Shown here: piece after piece, positions 34,821-43,120 of the stretch
Layout of the letters: every line of letters begins with the position of its first letter
Position numbering within the stretch: position 1 is the stretch's first letter
Assembly: GCA_017305555.1 (NCBI GenBank)
Contig: JAFKKM010000039.1
Location: 1 to 53,264, forward strand
Length of the DNA stretch: 53,264 bases
Direction of reading: 5' to 3'
Origin: Hyphomicrobiales bacterium
Lineage (GTDB): Bacteria > Pseudomonadota > Alphaproteobacteria > Rhizobiales > Xanthobacteraceae
The notes under the pieces: generated by a model
Databases searched by the model: none
Told to the model about the DNA's origin: nothing
Seen by the model: only the letters and a program-made list of their open reading frames with translations
Position numbers and translations under genes: made by a program

Positions 34821-35420
34821 TTACTGCTCGTCAAGCCCGGACTTGGCATCGCCCCGCTCTCCCCAGCGCGTCATCGCTTCCCCCGGATCGACGCCTGCCC
34901 AGCCGATCAGCCGCGCGGCTATCTCGCGCACGATATCCTCGATCGAGGCCGGCGCGGCGTAGAACGGCGGCACCGGCGGCGCGATCACCGCGCCGAGCCG
35001 GGCCAGCCGCAGCATGGCGTCGAGATGGCCTTCGTGCAGCGGCGCCTCGCGCGGGGCGACCACCAGCCGCCGCTTCTCCTTCAACACTACGTCGGCTGCG
35101 CGCGTCAGCAGGTTGTCGCCGAGGCCGTGCGCCATCGCCGCGAGGCTGCGCATCGAGCACGGCACCACGATCATCCCGTCGGTGCGGAACGAGCCGCTGG
35201 CGATCGGCGCGGCGAGATCCTGTTCGGAATAAAGATGGGCCGCCATGGCGTTCAGCGCGGCGAAGCCGTCCGACCCGAGTTCGTGGGCGATAGTGTGTCG
35301 CGCCCCACGCGACACCACGAGATGGGTTTCAACGCCGCGATCGGCCAGTTGACGCAAAGTCTCGCGGGCAAGCACCGCACCGGATGCGCCGCTGACGCCG
35401 ACGATCAGACGTTGCGGCAT
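34821..35420 (-). CDS. ubiX: Flavin prenyltransferase UbiX
   Basis: 199 aa. It makes prenylated FMN for UbiD. The start RLIVGVSGASGAVLAR holds the FMN-binding GASG loop (about residues 8-13). VVPCSMRSLAAMAHGLGDNL (about 104-123) and LVVAPREAPLH (about 138-148) are the typical UbiX blocks. ATG 35420 follows GGAGG and overlaps the ubiD stop by 16 bp, coupling translation. Cytoplasmic. Confidence 0.95.
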   Translation of the reverse strand: MPQRLIVGVSGASGAVLARETLRQLADRGVETHLVVSRGARHTIAHELGSDGFAALNAMAAHLYSEQDLAAPIASGSFRTDGMIVVPCSMRSLAAMAHGLGDNLLTRAADVVLKEKRRLVVAPREAPLHEGHLDAMLRLARLGAVIAPPVPPFYAAPASIEDIVREIAARLIGWAGVDPGEAMTRWGERGDAKSGLDEQ

Positions 35421-36910
35421 GTCGCCTCCAGAAAAAACTCTTGCCAGCGTTCGCCCACCTGCCGTTCGATGCTGGCGTCCATCACCATCGTCTCACCCCA
35501 GCCGCGGCCGGTCTCCGTGCCGATCTTACGCGTGGCGTCGATGCCGAGCTTGCCGCCCAGCCCTTCCAGCGGCGAAGCGAAGTCGAGTTGGTCGATCGGC
35601 GTCCGCTCCGCCAGCAGCAGATCACGCGACGGGTCCATGCGGGTGGCGACCGCCCACATCACGTCCGGCCAACTGCGGATGTCGATATCGTCATCGACGA
35701 CGATCAGCATCTTGGTCATGGAGAACTGCGGCAACAGCGACCAGAACCCCATCATCACTCGCCGCGCCTGCCCGGCATAGGATTTGGCGATGGCGATCAC
35801 CGCGATCCGGTAGGAGCAGGCCTCGGGCGGGAGCCAAACGTCGAGGATCTCCGAAAGCTGCTGGCGCAAAAGCGGCTTGAACACGTCGAGCAGCGCTTCG
35901 CCAATGACCGACGGCTCGTCGGGCGCGCGCCCAGTGAAGGTGGTGAGATACTGCGCGTCCTCGCGCAACCGCATGGCTTTCAGCGTGAACACCGGGTAGT
36001 GCGCCGGCGCGTTGTAATAGCCGGTATGGTCGCCGAACGGCCCCTCCAGCATGGTTTCCGTCACAGAGACGGTGCCTTCAAGCACGATCTCCGCACTCGC
36101 CGGCACATGCAGCGCGATCTGCCGGCACGGCGTAAGCTCGACGCGGCGGCCGCTGAGGACACCAGCCAGCGCCAGTTCCGAAACGCCTTCGGGGGCCGGC
36201 ATCACGGCGGCCAGCAGCAGCGCCGGGTCGGCTCCGATCACCACCGTCACCGGCATCTCGGTTTTCTCGGCCCGCCACAGGCGATGGTGGGAGGCGCCGC
36301 CGCGCATTGGCAGCCAGCGCATGATGGCGCGGTCGCGGCCGATCACCTGCATCCTGTAGACGCCGACGTTGTACGTGGTTGGATCATCAACGCCCGGCGA
36401 GCGGGTAATCCCCAGCGGCCATGTGATGAGCGGGCCGGCATCTCCGGGCCAGCAGGTCTGCACCGGAAGCTGCGAGAAATCCGCCGTGCCGTCACGCCAT
36501 TCGCGCGGCGCGGCGACAATCCGCGGGCGCGCCTGCAACGCGGTACGCGCGACGGGCCACAGCCGCCGCACCTCGCGCAAGCTGCGCGGCGGCTGTGGCG
36601 CGCGCATCCAGGCGAGCAATTCCCCGAGCGACTCCAGCCCTTCGGGGTCGGTGCCAAGCCCCCACGCCACCCGCTCGGTGGTGCCGAACAGGTTCGTGAC
36701 CACAGGAAGCCGCGCTACACCGCCATCGTCGGCAAGCGCCGCCGTCAACCGCAGTGCCGGTCCGGCCGTTGCGATGACCCTGCGATGCAGTTCGGTGAGT
36801 TCCAGTCGCATGGCGACCGGCGCGGTAACGGTGCGCAACGCATCATGGGTCTTAAGATAGGAGAGAAACGAACCGAGGTTAGGAAATGGTGGGAGACGGC
36901 GCTGGTGCAT
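35405..36910 (-). CDS. ubiD: UbiD-family prFMN-dependent decarboxylase
   Basis: 501 aa from ATG 36910; the frame extends 23 codons upstream without family likeness. UbiD decarboxylates 4-hydroxy-3-polyprenylbenzoate. Visible blocks are DPTTYNVGVYRMQVIG (about residues 153-168), MEGPFGDHTGYYN with the catalytic Glu-rich region nearby (about 275-290), and a C-terminal DDDIDIRSWPDVMWAVATR. The enzyme needs prFMN, made by UbiX encoded next. Operon ubiD-X-T-U-V. An FNR-like box is centred 62.5 bp upstream. It could also be a ubiD paralogue used only anaerobically. Confidence 0.9.
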   Translation of the reverse strand: MHQRRLPPFPNLGSFLSYLKTHDALRTVTAPVAMRLELTELHRRVIATAGPALRLTAALADDGGVARLPVVTNLFGTTERVAWGLGTDPEGLESLGELLAWMRAPQPPRSLREVRRLWPVARTALQARPRIVAAPREWRDGTADFSQLPVQTCWPGDAGPLITWPLGITRSPGVDDPTTYNVGVYRMQVIGRDRAIMRWLPMRGGASHHRLWRAEKTEMPVTVVIGADPALLLAAVMPAPEGVSELALAGVLSGRRVELTPCRQIALHVPASAEIVLEGTVSVTETMLEGPFGDHTGYYNAPAHYPVFTLKAMRLREDAQYLTTFTGRAPDEPSVIGEALLDVFKPLLRQQLSEILDVWLPPEACSYRIAVIAIAKSYAGQARRVMMGFWSLLPQFSMTKMLIVVDDDIDIRSWPDVMWAVATRMDPSRDLLLAERTPIDQLDFASPLEGLGGKLGIDATRKIGTETGRGWGETMVMDASIERQVGERWQEFFLEATCRNV

Positions 36911-36965
36911 GAAGAGTCCGGCCTCAATGATCGCTCGTTGATGGCACGCCAAGCCGCGGGCAACG

Positions 36966-36979
36966 TTGAGGCCGCGCAA
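36966..36979 (-). promoter_or_regulatory. Possible Dnr/FNR-type box before ubiD
   Basis: On the minus strand TTGCGCGGCCTCAA fits TTG-N8-CAA with degenerate inner bases. The centre is 62.5 bp from ATG 36910, the spacing seen at the other candidates. Confidence 0.4.
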
Positions 36980-37078
36980 AGACCATCACGCGGCCACCGC
37001 CTATGCTCAAACGTCGGAGGCTCCACGGCCGCCGCGAAAGATGTCGCGGAACGTCGCGACGCAGCCCGGAGAAGTTCG

Positions 37079-37579
37079 ATGGATGACGGTGATATTCAGG
37101 TCGGCCGACTACGGCGTCTCGACGACGGCTTTGAAGGACGTATCGAACGGCTTGTCGAACACGACCGCGACGCCGTCTGGCGCATGTTGACCGAGCCGCA
37201 GGCGCTCGCACAGTGGCTCGCGCCGGGCATAATTGAGCTCCGGCCGGGCGGCACGGTTCATATCGACTTCGCCGACAGCGGGACGACGATCGACAGCACC
37301 GTGCTCGCGCTGGACCCACCGCAACTGCTTGAATACTCATGGAGCAGCGGCAACGAACCGCAGCGGCCGATGCGTTGGGAATTGCAGCCGGCCGGCAGCG
37401 GAACACGGCTGATCCTGACCCTGCGACTGCCGGCAGGAGAAGATGCCGCCAAGGCATGCGCCGGCTTCGAAGCGCACCTCGAGATGCTTCTCGCCGCGCT
37501 CGAAGGTGTCCCGATTCGTTTTCCCTTCGATCATTTCCTGAAGTCGCGGCAACTTTATCAGAACTTCCTGCCGAAATAA
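37079..37579 (+). CDS. SRPBCC/AHSA1-family protein
   Basis: 166 aa from ATG 37079. It shows the START/AHSA1 fold: VWRMLTEPQALAQWLAP (about residues 37-53), GGTVHIDFADSG, then LLEYSWSSGNEP and RLILTLRLPAG, ending in a long C-terminal helix. Such proteins bind hydrophobic ligands or act as cofactor-handling factors; the ligand here is unknown. It is divergent from ubiD. A broken paralogue in the opposite orientation is at 49655-50175, beyond the nos cluster. Confidence 0.85.
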   Translation: MDDGDIQVGRLRRLDDGFEGRIERLVEHDRDAVWRMLTEPQALAQWLAPGIIELRPGGTVHIDFADSGTTIDSTVLALDPPQLLEYSWSSGNEPQRPMRWELQPAGSGTRLILTLRLPAGEDAAKACAGFEAHLEMLLAALEGVPIRFPFDHFLKSRQLYQNFLPK

Positions 37580-37910
37580 GTACGACCGCGACACAGGTTC
37601 ACTCAATGTCGTCAGCCAGTGACTATCCACAATCGAAGAACGGACCTCTCAGTATTCCGAGAGGCTCCCAAGTGCGATTATCAATTAGGCCTGCACATCC
37701 GATTGGGCCGTTCATCTTCTAACCACGCGCCGCTGGTTCACGGCTTTTCGCCGGCAGCGAGTCCGCTGTTAAGGAAGATCACGATGCGCCGAAATCTGAA
37801 ATTCTAGAATGCAACAAAATCAACATCCGCCCCGGCCTTCGTACAAAATCTAAGATTCGCTCACTGAATTACTGCGACAAGTCAATCTCACATCCGAACT
37901 CTTCTAACGA
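37580..37910. other. Intergenic, nothing recognised
   Basis: Between the SRPBCC gene and the stem-loop of the cytochrome c gene. Short AT-rich frames only. Confidence 0.5.
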
Positions 37911-37947
37911 CTTAACGGTGACGTCTGTGGCAAGCGTCACCGTTAAG
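37911..37947 (-). terminator. Strong stem-loop after the cytochrome c gene
   Basis: CTTAACGGTGACG and CGTCACCGTTAAG are exact reverse complements (13 bp) around an 11-nt loop. It lies 27 bp beyond the stop codon of the minus-strand cytochrome gene, so it closes the nos cluster. No T-run follows on the minus strand. It would also serve transcripts from the plus strand. Confidence 0.65.
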
Positions 37948-37974
37948 CTCCACCCGAGCGAAAGATAACGACGG

Positions 37975-38364
37975 CTATTTCTTCTTGCCGCTGGCGTCAA
38001 ACTGTTTGAGGAAAGCGATCAGATCGTCGATCTTCTTCTCATCCTTCAATCCCGCAAACACCATCTTGGTGCCCGGGACTTTAGCCTTAGGATCTTTGAT
38101 ATACTCGCGGAATGTCGTCTCATCCCAGGTGAGGCCCGAATTCTTATTGGCGGCGGAATAATTGTAACCGGCTACGCTGCCGGAATGACGGCCTATCAAC
38201 CCATTTAGTTCCGGTCCCACGCCGTTCTTCGCGGTTTCGCCGATCTGGTGGCAGGCCTTGCAGACCGCGAAAACCTTCTCGCCAGCGGCAGCATCCTGCG
38301 CTTGCGCCTGACCGATCGTAGTACCGACCAGAGCCAGCACAGTCGCAAACATCATCACTCTCAT
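37975..38364 (-). CDS. Periplasmic cytochrome c2/c550-type protein
   Basis: 129 aa from ATG 38364, after GAGGGAG. A signal peptide is present (about residues 1-23, AQA-QD). The heme site CKACH lies at about 38-42; the axial Met is in PGTKMVFAG (about 98). Residues GVGPELNGLIGRHSG and YNYSAANKNSGLTWD are typical of mitochondrial-like c2 cytochromes. It lies just after nosX on the same strand and is a plausible electron donor for NosZ or for the CuA enzyme. Confidence 0.93.
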   Translation of the reverse strand: MRVMMFATVLALVGTTIGQAQAQDAAAGEKVFAVCKACHQIGETAKNGVGPELNGLIGRHSGSVAGYNYSAANKNSGLTWDETTFREYIKDPKAKVPGTKMVFAGLKDEKKIDDLIAFLKQFDASGKKK

Positions 38365-38451
38365 TCTTTTGCTCCCTCGTAAGATGCCCATCATGGGCTG
38401 GTGATGGCCAGATCTTTGGCGCACTGAACGAACGATAGAGATGATCATGTC

Positions 38452-39447
38452 TCAGGTCCCATACACAAGCATTCTTCCATCTGCATCAGTGATATGAACC
38501 TGAATATCTGGCCGTGCCGCTATGATTTCGCGGATGCGCGAACCGGTCAGCAGACTGAATGCCGTCGAGAGCGCATCAGCCTCCGTCGCAGTCGGCGCGA
38601 TGACGCTAATCGAACGATAACGCGATGGGCTGCGGCCGGTTGTAGGATCGAAGAGATGGGTGAAGCGTCCCGCAGGATCGAACCTAAACCCCGCGCCTGC
38701 TGTTGTTGCAATTGCGTGGTCGACGAGGTCAACGGTCTTGTTCATCTCCTCGGGCTTGTCCGGATCAGCAAGACCTACGCGCCATGGCATCCCGTCCGGC
38801 TTCGCGCCGATCGCGCGGATCTCGCCCATGTTGACAAGCGTAGTTGAAATTCCTACCGCGCGCAGCATCTCAGTGACACGATCGGTAGCGTAGCCTTGCG
38901 CAATGCCGTTTAACGTGACCGCACTGCCCGGCTTCAATAGGGCGATGCGATCGGGGCTGACCTTGAGGTATCGATAGCTTACCTTCGACAACACCTCTGT
39001 GAGGCTGCTTGCAGATGGTCCATCAAGCGTTGGATTTTCTTGCGTAAAATGTGCCGCATATAAATTCCACAAGGGCTGCACGGTCGGATCGAACGCCCCT
39101 CCCGTCAGCGCAGCAAAGTCGAGCGATGCGTTGAGTAGCGTGACCATATCGGCGCTGGGCGACACAAGAATACCGGTACGGTTGAGTGTGCAGATCGCCG
39201 AATCGGGCTGATATAGGCTGAATTGCTGCTCAAGCCGACGCACTTCACCAACGCACAGATGAATCAGCCGCTCAGCCTCCATCCGGTCAGGATGATAAAT
39301 CTCGATCGAGACCTGTGCACCCAGCGCGGACCCTTGCCAGCGAATCGGCGTGTCTGCCATCGCACGACGACTGCCAAGTAGAACGACTCCGCCCGCCATC
39401 GCTGCAATGGTAATGAACCGTCGGCGCGTGATGGATGAATGTATCAT
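38452..39447 (-). CDS. nosX: NosX, ApbE-family FAD:protein FMN transferase
   Basis: 331 aa. It attaches FMN covalently to the periplasmic domain of NosR. It has a Tat-type signal (TRRRFITIAAMAGG, residues about 7-20), the ApbE block AVTLNGIAQGYATDRV (about 164-179) and a late TEADALSTAFSLL (about 289-301) that holds metal and FAD contacts. Periplasmic. It is the last of nosRZDFYLX, 36 bp after nosL. Start ATG 39447. Length normal. Confidence 0.93.
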   Translation of the reverse strand: MIHSSITRRRFITIAAMAGGVVLLGSRRAMADTPIRWQGSALGAQVSIEIYHPDRMEAERLIHLCVGEVRRLEQQFSLYQPDSAICTLNRTGILVSPSADMVTLLNASLDFAALTGGAFDPTVQPLWNLYAAHFTQENPTLDGPSASSLTEVLSKVSYRYLKVSPDRIALLKPGSAVTLNGIAQGYATDRVTEMLRAVGISTTLVNMGEIRAIGAKPDGMPWRVGLADPDKPEEMNKTVDLVDHAIATTAGAGFRFDPAGRFTHLFDPTTGRSPSRYRSISVIAPTATEADALSTAFSLLTGSRIREIIAARPDIQVHITDADGRMLVYGT

Positions 39448-39483
39448 AGCTGTCGCCTCTAGTTTGCCCGTATCCGAGGGTAG

Positions 39484-40002
39484 TTACCCACTTTGTCCTG
39501 ATGCGCCGCCGCCGAGCACATAGATTTTCGGAATCTGATCAAAGCTGACGACACGACCGCCATTGCTGAGGACGAATGCATCGGCTGCCTCGCGGTTGCC
39601 GAAGGGCACGGCTTCGTCCGTTTCCATGCCGCTTCGCCTGCGGCTCTCGATCACGAAAAACGCCTTGCGTGCATCGACCCAGTTGGCCGCACCGGGTTCT
39701 TCCCAACTTGGCGCCGCTCCCATGTCGGAGACGTAAATCGCGCGGATATCGCGCGGTTGGTCCGGCATCAGAGTGAAGGCCACTGTGTCGCGTACTGATG
39801 TGAACCAGTAGGGGTCGAGCCGGCCCGCAGTGATGATCTGTCCCTTCGGCCCTGGATGCTCAAGCACATTCATGCCGCAGAACACGCCGAGCGCGTCGTC
39901 CGTAAGCGAAACGGGCGGCGGTGGCGCCGATGCCGACTCGCCCTGATTGCAGGCTGTGAGTGCGATCGCAAATATCGCGAAGCAGAGCGCGCGCAGAATC
40001 AT
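39484..40002 (-). CDS. nosL: NosL, copper-binding lipoprotein for NosZ assembly
   Basis: 172 aa from ATG 40002 (overlapping the nosY stop, ATGA). The lipobox is LTAC, with lipid on C18. The Cu(I) site uses the Cys and Met of FCGMNVLEHPGPKG (about residues 40-53). NosL delivers copper to NosD for the CuZ site and sits on the periplasmic face, anchored by lipid. An ORF extension upstream lacks a signal. The C-terminal 60 residues are the usual NosL fold. Confidence 0.93.
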   Translation of the reverse strand: MILRALCFAIFAIALTACNQGESASAPPPPVSLTDDALGVFCGMNVLEHPGPKGQIITAGRLDPYWFTSVRDTVAFTLMPDQPRDIRAIYVSDMGAAPSWEEPGAANWVDARKAFFVIESRRRSGMETDEAVPFGNREAADAFVLSNGGRVVSFDQIPKIYVLGGGASGQSG

Positions 40003-40826
40003 AACTCCCTCCGCGCGAAAGACACCGTTGCAAGACCAAGCGGAACCGCAATCCACAACACCATCCCGACCAGTAGCGCAAGTGTGCTCGCGCCGGTACT
40101 GCCAGCGAGCCCAGCCATGCCGGAGAACTGACTGACATTAAACCCGGTAAGGTTCGCAAGGCGATAGATGTCGGTTGGATTGAGAAAGAGCAGTCGCTCC
40201 AGCACCGAGGCAGAGACAGTTCTGCCCTGATCGACGACCAGCAGGCCGAGCAGGGCCATATCGAACACCAGCACCATGATCAGCCAGACGCCGACTGAAA
40301 CCCCTGCAGCCGTGCCGCGATCCCCCGCCAGGCTACTAATGAGATAACCGATCGCAACGAATGCCGCACCGAGCATGATTGACGTCCCGATCATCCAGGC
40401 GAAGGCGTACCAACTTGCCGCCAACACCGCTGCGCCACTGATGGCCAGCGCTCCTGCCGCGACGCCGTATCCAATCACGGTAGCGAACGCGAGGATGAGC
40501 ACATGCCCGCAGAATTTCCCGAGAACGATCTGATATCGACCGACCGGATAACTGAGCAGCAGAATCATGGTTCCGCGTTCCATCTCGCCAACGATGGCGT
40601 CGTGCGAGATCAATAGCGCGATCAGCGGCAATAGAAAGATGGTGAGGCTGGAGAGACTGACAACCACAACGTCGAGCGCGCCCGCACCGACATTGCCGGT
40701 CGGCGCACTGCCGAGAAAGGTCAGTGACAACGCGAGCGCGGCCAGCAGGAGCGTGGTCGCAAGTACCCATCGATTGCGCAAACTCTCCAGGATTTCCTTG
40801 CCGGCGATGATGGTGACGGTTTTCAC
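39999..40826 (-). CDS. nosY: NosY, membrane subunit of the NosFY ABC transporter
   Basis: 275 aa, six membrane spans, ABC-2 permease fold. NosDFY couples ATP hydrolysis to maturation of the CuZ cluster. It begins TIIAGKEILESLRNRWVLAT and has the coupling segment MERGTMILLLSYPVGRYQ (about residues 82-99). It overlaps nosF and nosL by 4 bp each. Confidence 0.94.
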   Translation of the reverse strand: MKTVTIIAGKEILESLRNRWVLATTLLLAALALSLTFLGSAPTGNVGAGALDVVVVSLSSLTIFLLPLIALLISHDAIVGEMERGTMILLLSYPVGRYQIVLGKFCGHVLILAFATVIGYGVAAGALAISGAAVLAASWYAFAWMIGTSIMLGAAFVAIGYLISSLAGDRGTAAGVSVGVWLIMVLVFDMALLGLLVVDQGRTVSASVLERLLFLNPTDIYRLANLTGFNVSQFSGMAGLAGSTGASTLALLVGMVLWIAVPLGLATVSFARREL

Positions 40827-41734
40827 TCCGCAGTCTCCCGCGCGCGAAGAAAATGTGCATAAAGATCGTCGAGGGTCGGTGTCACAACTTCAATATTGCG
40901 CACCTGCGGGTCGGCGGCGGCCACCTGCAGCAGTGCCATCTTCCGTTCATCGTCCGGCACCAGCACAACATGGCCGTCCGTGCCGGACGCTGCCAGGTTG
41001 GCGAGCCACGTCGGCGCCGCATCGTCATAACCGGGCCCAAGCTCAAACGAGACGCGGATCGGCAATTGCGACAGCCGACGCAGTTCGGCGAGCGTGCCCT
41101 CCGCCACCAAAGTACCGCGGTTCATGATCAACACATGCTGGGCGCGGCCTTCAAGTTCGCTCAGCGCGTGCGAAGAAATCAGCACCGTCGCTCCGCCATC
41201 GCGCAGTTCATGCAGGATATCGTAGAAGGTCTGACGCAACGCCGGATCAAGACCCGTGGTCGGCTCATCAAGCAGGAGAATGCGCGGACGTCCGAGCAGC
41301 GCCTGGGCGAGGCCGAGCCGCTGCCGCATGCCCTTGGAATAGGTCCCGACCCGACGGTCGGCGGCATCGCCAAGACCGACGCGGTCGAGCATGGTCGATG
41401 CCGTCGCAGGCTTGAGCTGTTTGAGCCGCGCATAGAAGCTCAGCGTCTCACGTCCAGTGAGGGCCGCGTTGAAGGCAACGTTTTCCGGCAGATAGCCGAG
41501 TTGCCGGCGGGCCGAGAATTCGCCCGCCGCCGGATCCTCGCCGAGCACACGGATAGCACCGCCACTTGGCTGGATCAGCCCTAACATCAGCTTGATCAGT
41601 GTCGTCTTGCCTGCGCCGTTATGGCCGACCAGCGCGCAGATACCTCCAGGAGGCAGATCGAACGATACCTCGCGCAGTGCATGAATCTTCCCGTAGGCTT
41701 TGTCGACCTTCTGGATGGAGATGGTGGCGGTCAT
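40823..41734 (-). CDS. nosF: NosF, ABC transporter ATPase
   Basis: 303 aa. Walker A GHNGAGKTT (about residues 38-46), signature YSKGMRQRLGLAQAL (about 130-144), Walker B ILLLDEPTTGLDP (about 149-161) and the H-loop in ISSHALSELE. It drives NosY conformational change for NosD. Start overlaps nosD stop by 4 bp (ATGA). The C-terminal 90 residues are the usual accessory domain. Confidence 0.95.
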   Translation of the reverse strand: MTATISIQKVDKAYGKIHALREVSFDLPPGGICALVGHNGAGKTTLIKLMLGLIQPSGGAIRVLGEDPAAGEFSARRQLGYLPENVAFNAALTGRETLSFYARLKQLKPATASTMLDRVGLGDAADRRVGTYSKGMRQRLGLAQALLGRPRILLLDEPTTGLDPALRQTFYDILHELRDGGATVLISSHALSELEGRAQHVLIMNRGTLVAEGTLAELRRLSQLPIRVSFELGPGYDDAAPTWLANLAASGTDGHVVLVPDDERKMALLQVAAADPQVRNIEVVTPTLDDLYAHFLRARETAE

Positions 41735-43095
41735 GGCAGGCTCCGGCCAGCTGCTGGCCGTGGTGGCGGCGCGATCAAAGGATGGGTATCAACCACGCCG
41801 CCGGGATAAAGTGCGGGGAACTGCGCTTGCGCCCAGCGAAGCACCTGAACCGCAGGGCTGTTGATCAGGATCTTTGCCGATGGAGCGGTCCACAGTACAC
41901 GATCAACCAGATCGTTGGGCCGATAGGCGGTATCGGCCACGCCATCGCCGTTAAGGTCGAACGCCGGGTTGTCGCTCCAGTAATTACCGCGCCCGCCCTT
42001 TGACCAGTCGAGGTCTCGAGTACCGACATATTTCACCTGGTTGCGGTTGCCGACAAAAGCGTTGCCCGTGATCTCGTTACCTTCTGAGCCCGCGGTGAAG
42101 TGCACGCCAATCTCGCATCCTTCGAACCAGTTGTTATGGAATTGATTGCGGTTGGCGTTGTAGATGAACACGCACTTGCCGGGGCCATTGCGCACGCCGG
42201 CCGGCACGGCAGAACTCGCGTCCGGCAACATGCCGCGCTCATCACTCGCGACATCCTGTGGATCCGATATAACATCGATCGCTCCGCCCGCGACCAGATT
42301 GCCCTCAATTCTGGCAAAATTGGCGTAGTTGAACAGCAGGCCATGGTCGCGATCGCGATATGAGACATTGCCCTGAATGACAAGGCGGTTCGAAAACATG
42401 ATCGCATAGCCGACGTGGTTCTTGATCGAGACGTTGCCGCTGACCTCGCTGTCATTGGTGTACATGTAATGGACGGCGAACCGGACCTTTTCGAAACGGT
42501 TATTGGTGAAGCGATCCTTGCGGCTGGAAATGGTGAAGATACCATCACGACCGTAACGAATGGTGTTGCCGTCGACCGTCACATCCGGCGCATTCCAGAC
42601 CGACACACCATTACCGGCCTCGGCGAGGCGGATGTTCTGCAGACCTTCGATCACATTGTTGAGGACACGCGTACCCGTAGCCCCGTGCACATAGACCCCG
42701 AACAGATTGCCGATGATGCGATTGCTCTCGACCAGCGCCCGTTCGGCCGTCTTCTCGAGATAGATACCGGAATTCATCGCCTGGAGATCGCGACCCGACC
42801 CCTTGATGGTCAGCCCACGGATTTCGACGCCGGGCCCATAGACACTGATGACACTCCCTTCGCCATTTCCGGTCAGAATCGCGCCTGGTTCGCCCCGCAA
42901 CATGACGCGGCGCTCAATCCGGATCGGCCCCTTGTGTTCACCCGGAGCCAACACAAAAATGTCGCCGTCCCGCGCGCTGTCTAGCGCCTGTTGGGTGAGT
43001 TCACCGGGAACAAGCGTGAGCGTCTCCGCGTACGCGAAGGCTGATAGACCGACGGCGAGAGCCGCCGCCGGCAGAATGCTGAGGAAACGACGCAC
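41731..43095 (-). CDS. nosD: NosD, periplasmic copper-cluster assembly protein
   Basis: 454 aa, start GTG 43095 after GCGAGG. A signal peptide covers about residues 1-23 (FAYA-ET). The body is a right-handed beta-helix of about 12 turns (repeated EGNxI, VxNNxxxN strands, about 60-370; NosD/CASH type). NosD docks with NosZ and, with NosFY, helps to build CuZ. It lies 25 bp after nosZ. Confidence 0.95.
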   Translation of the reverse strand: MRRFLSILPAAALAVGLSAFAYAETLTLVPGELTQQALDSARDGDIFVLAPGEHKGPIRIERRVMLRGEPGAILTGNGEGSVISVYGPGVEIRGLTIKGSGRDLQAMNSGIYLEKTAERALVESNRIIGNLFGVYVHGATGTRVLNNVIEGLQNIRLAEAGNGVSVWNAPDVTVDGNTIRYGRDGIFTISSRKDRFTNNRFEKVRFAVHYMYTNDSEVSGNVSIKNHVGYAIMFSNRLVIQGNVSYRDRDHGLLFNYANFARIEGNLVAGGAIDVISDPQDVASDERGMLPDASSAVPAGVRNGPGKCVFIYNANRNQFHNNWFEGCEIGVHFTAGSEGNEITGNAFVGNRNQVKYVGTRDLDWSKGGRGNYWSDNPAFDLNGDGVADTAYRPNDLVDRVLWTAPSAKILINSPAVQVLRWAQAQFPALYPGGVVDTHPLIAPPPRPAAGRSLP

Positions 43096-43120
43096 GGATG
43101 CCTCGCTTTACGCTGACTCG

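Noticed and set aside
35441-37078. 5' part of a 712-aa open frame on the plus strand
   Set aside because: It is antisense to ubiD; only the end from ATG 37079 is real, and it is listed as the SRPBCC gene.
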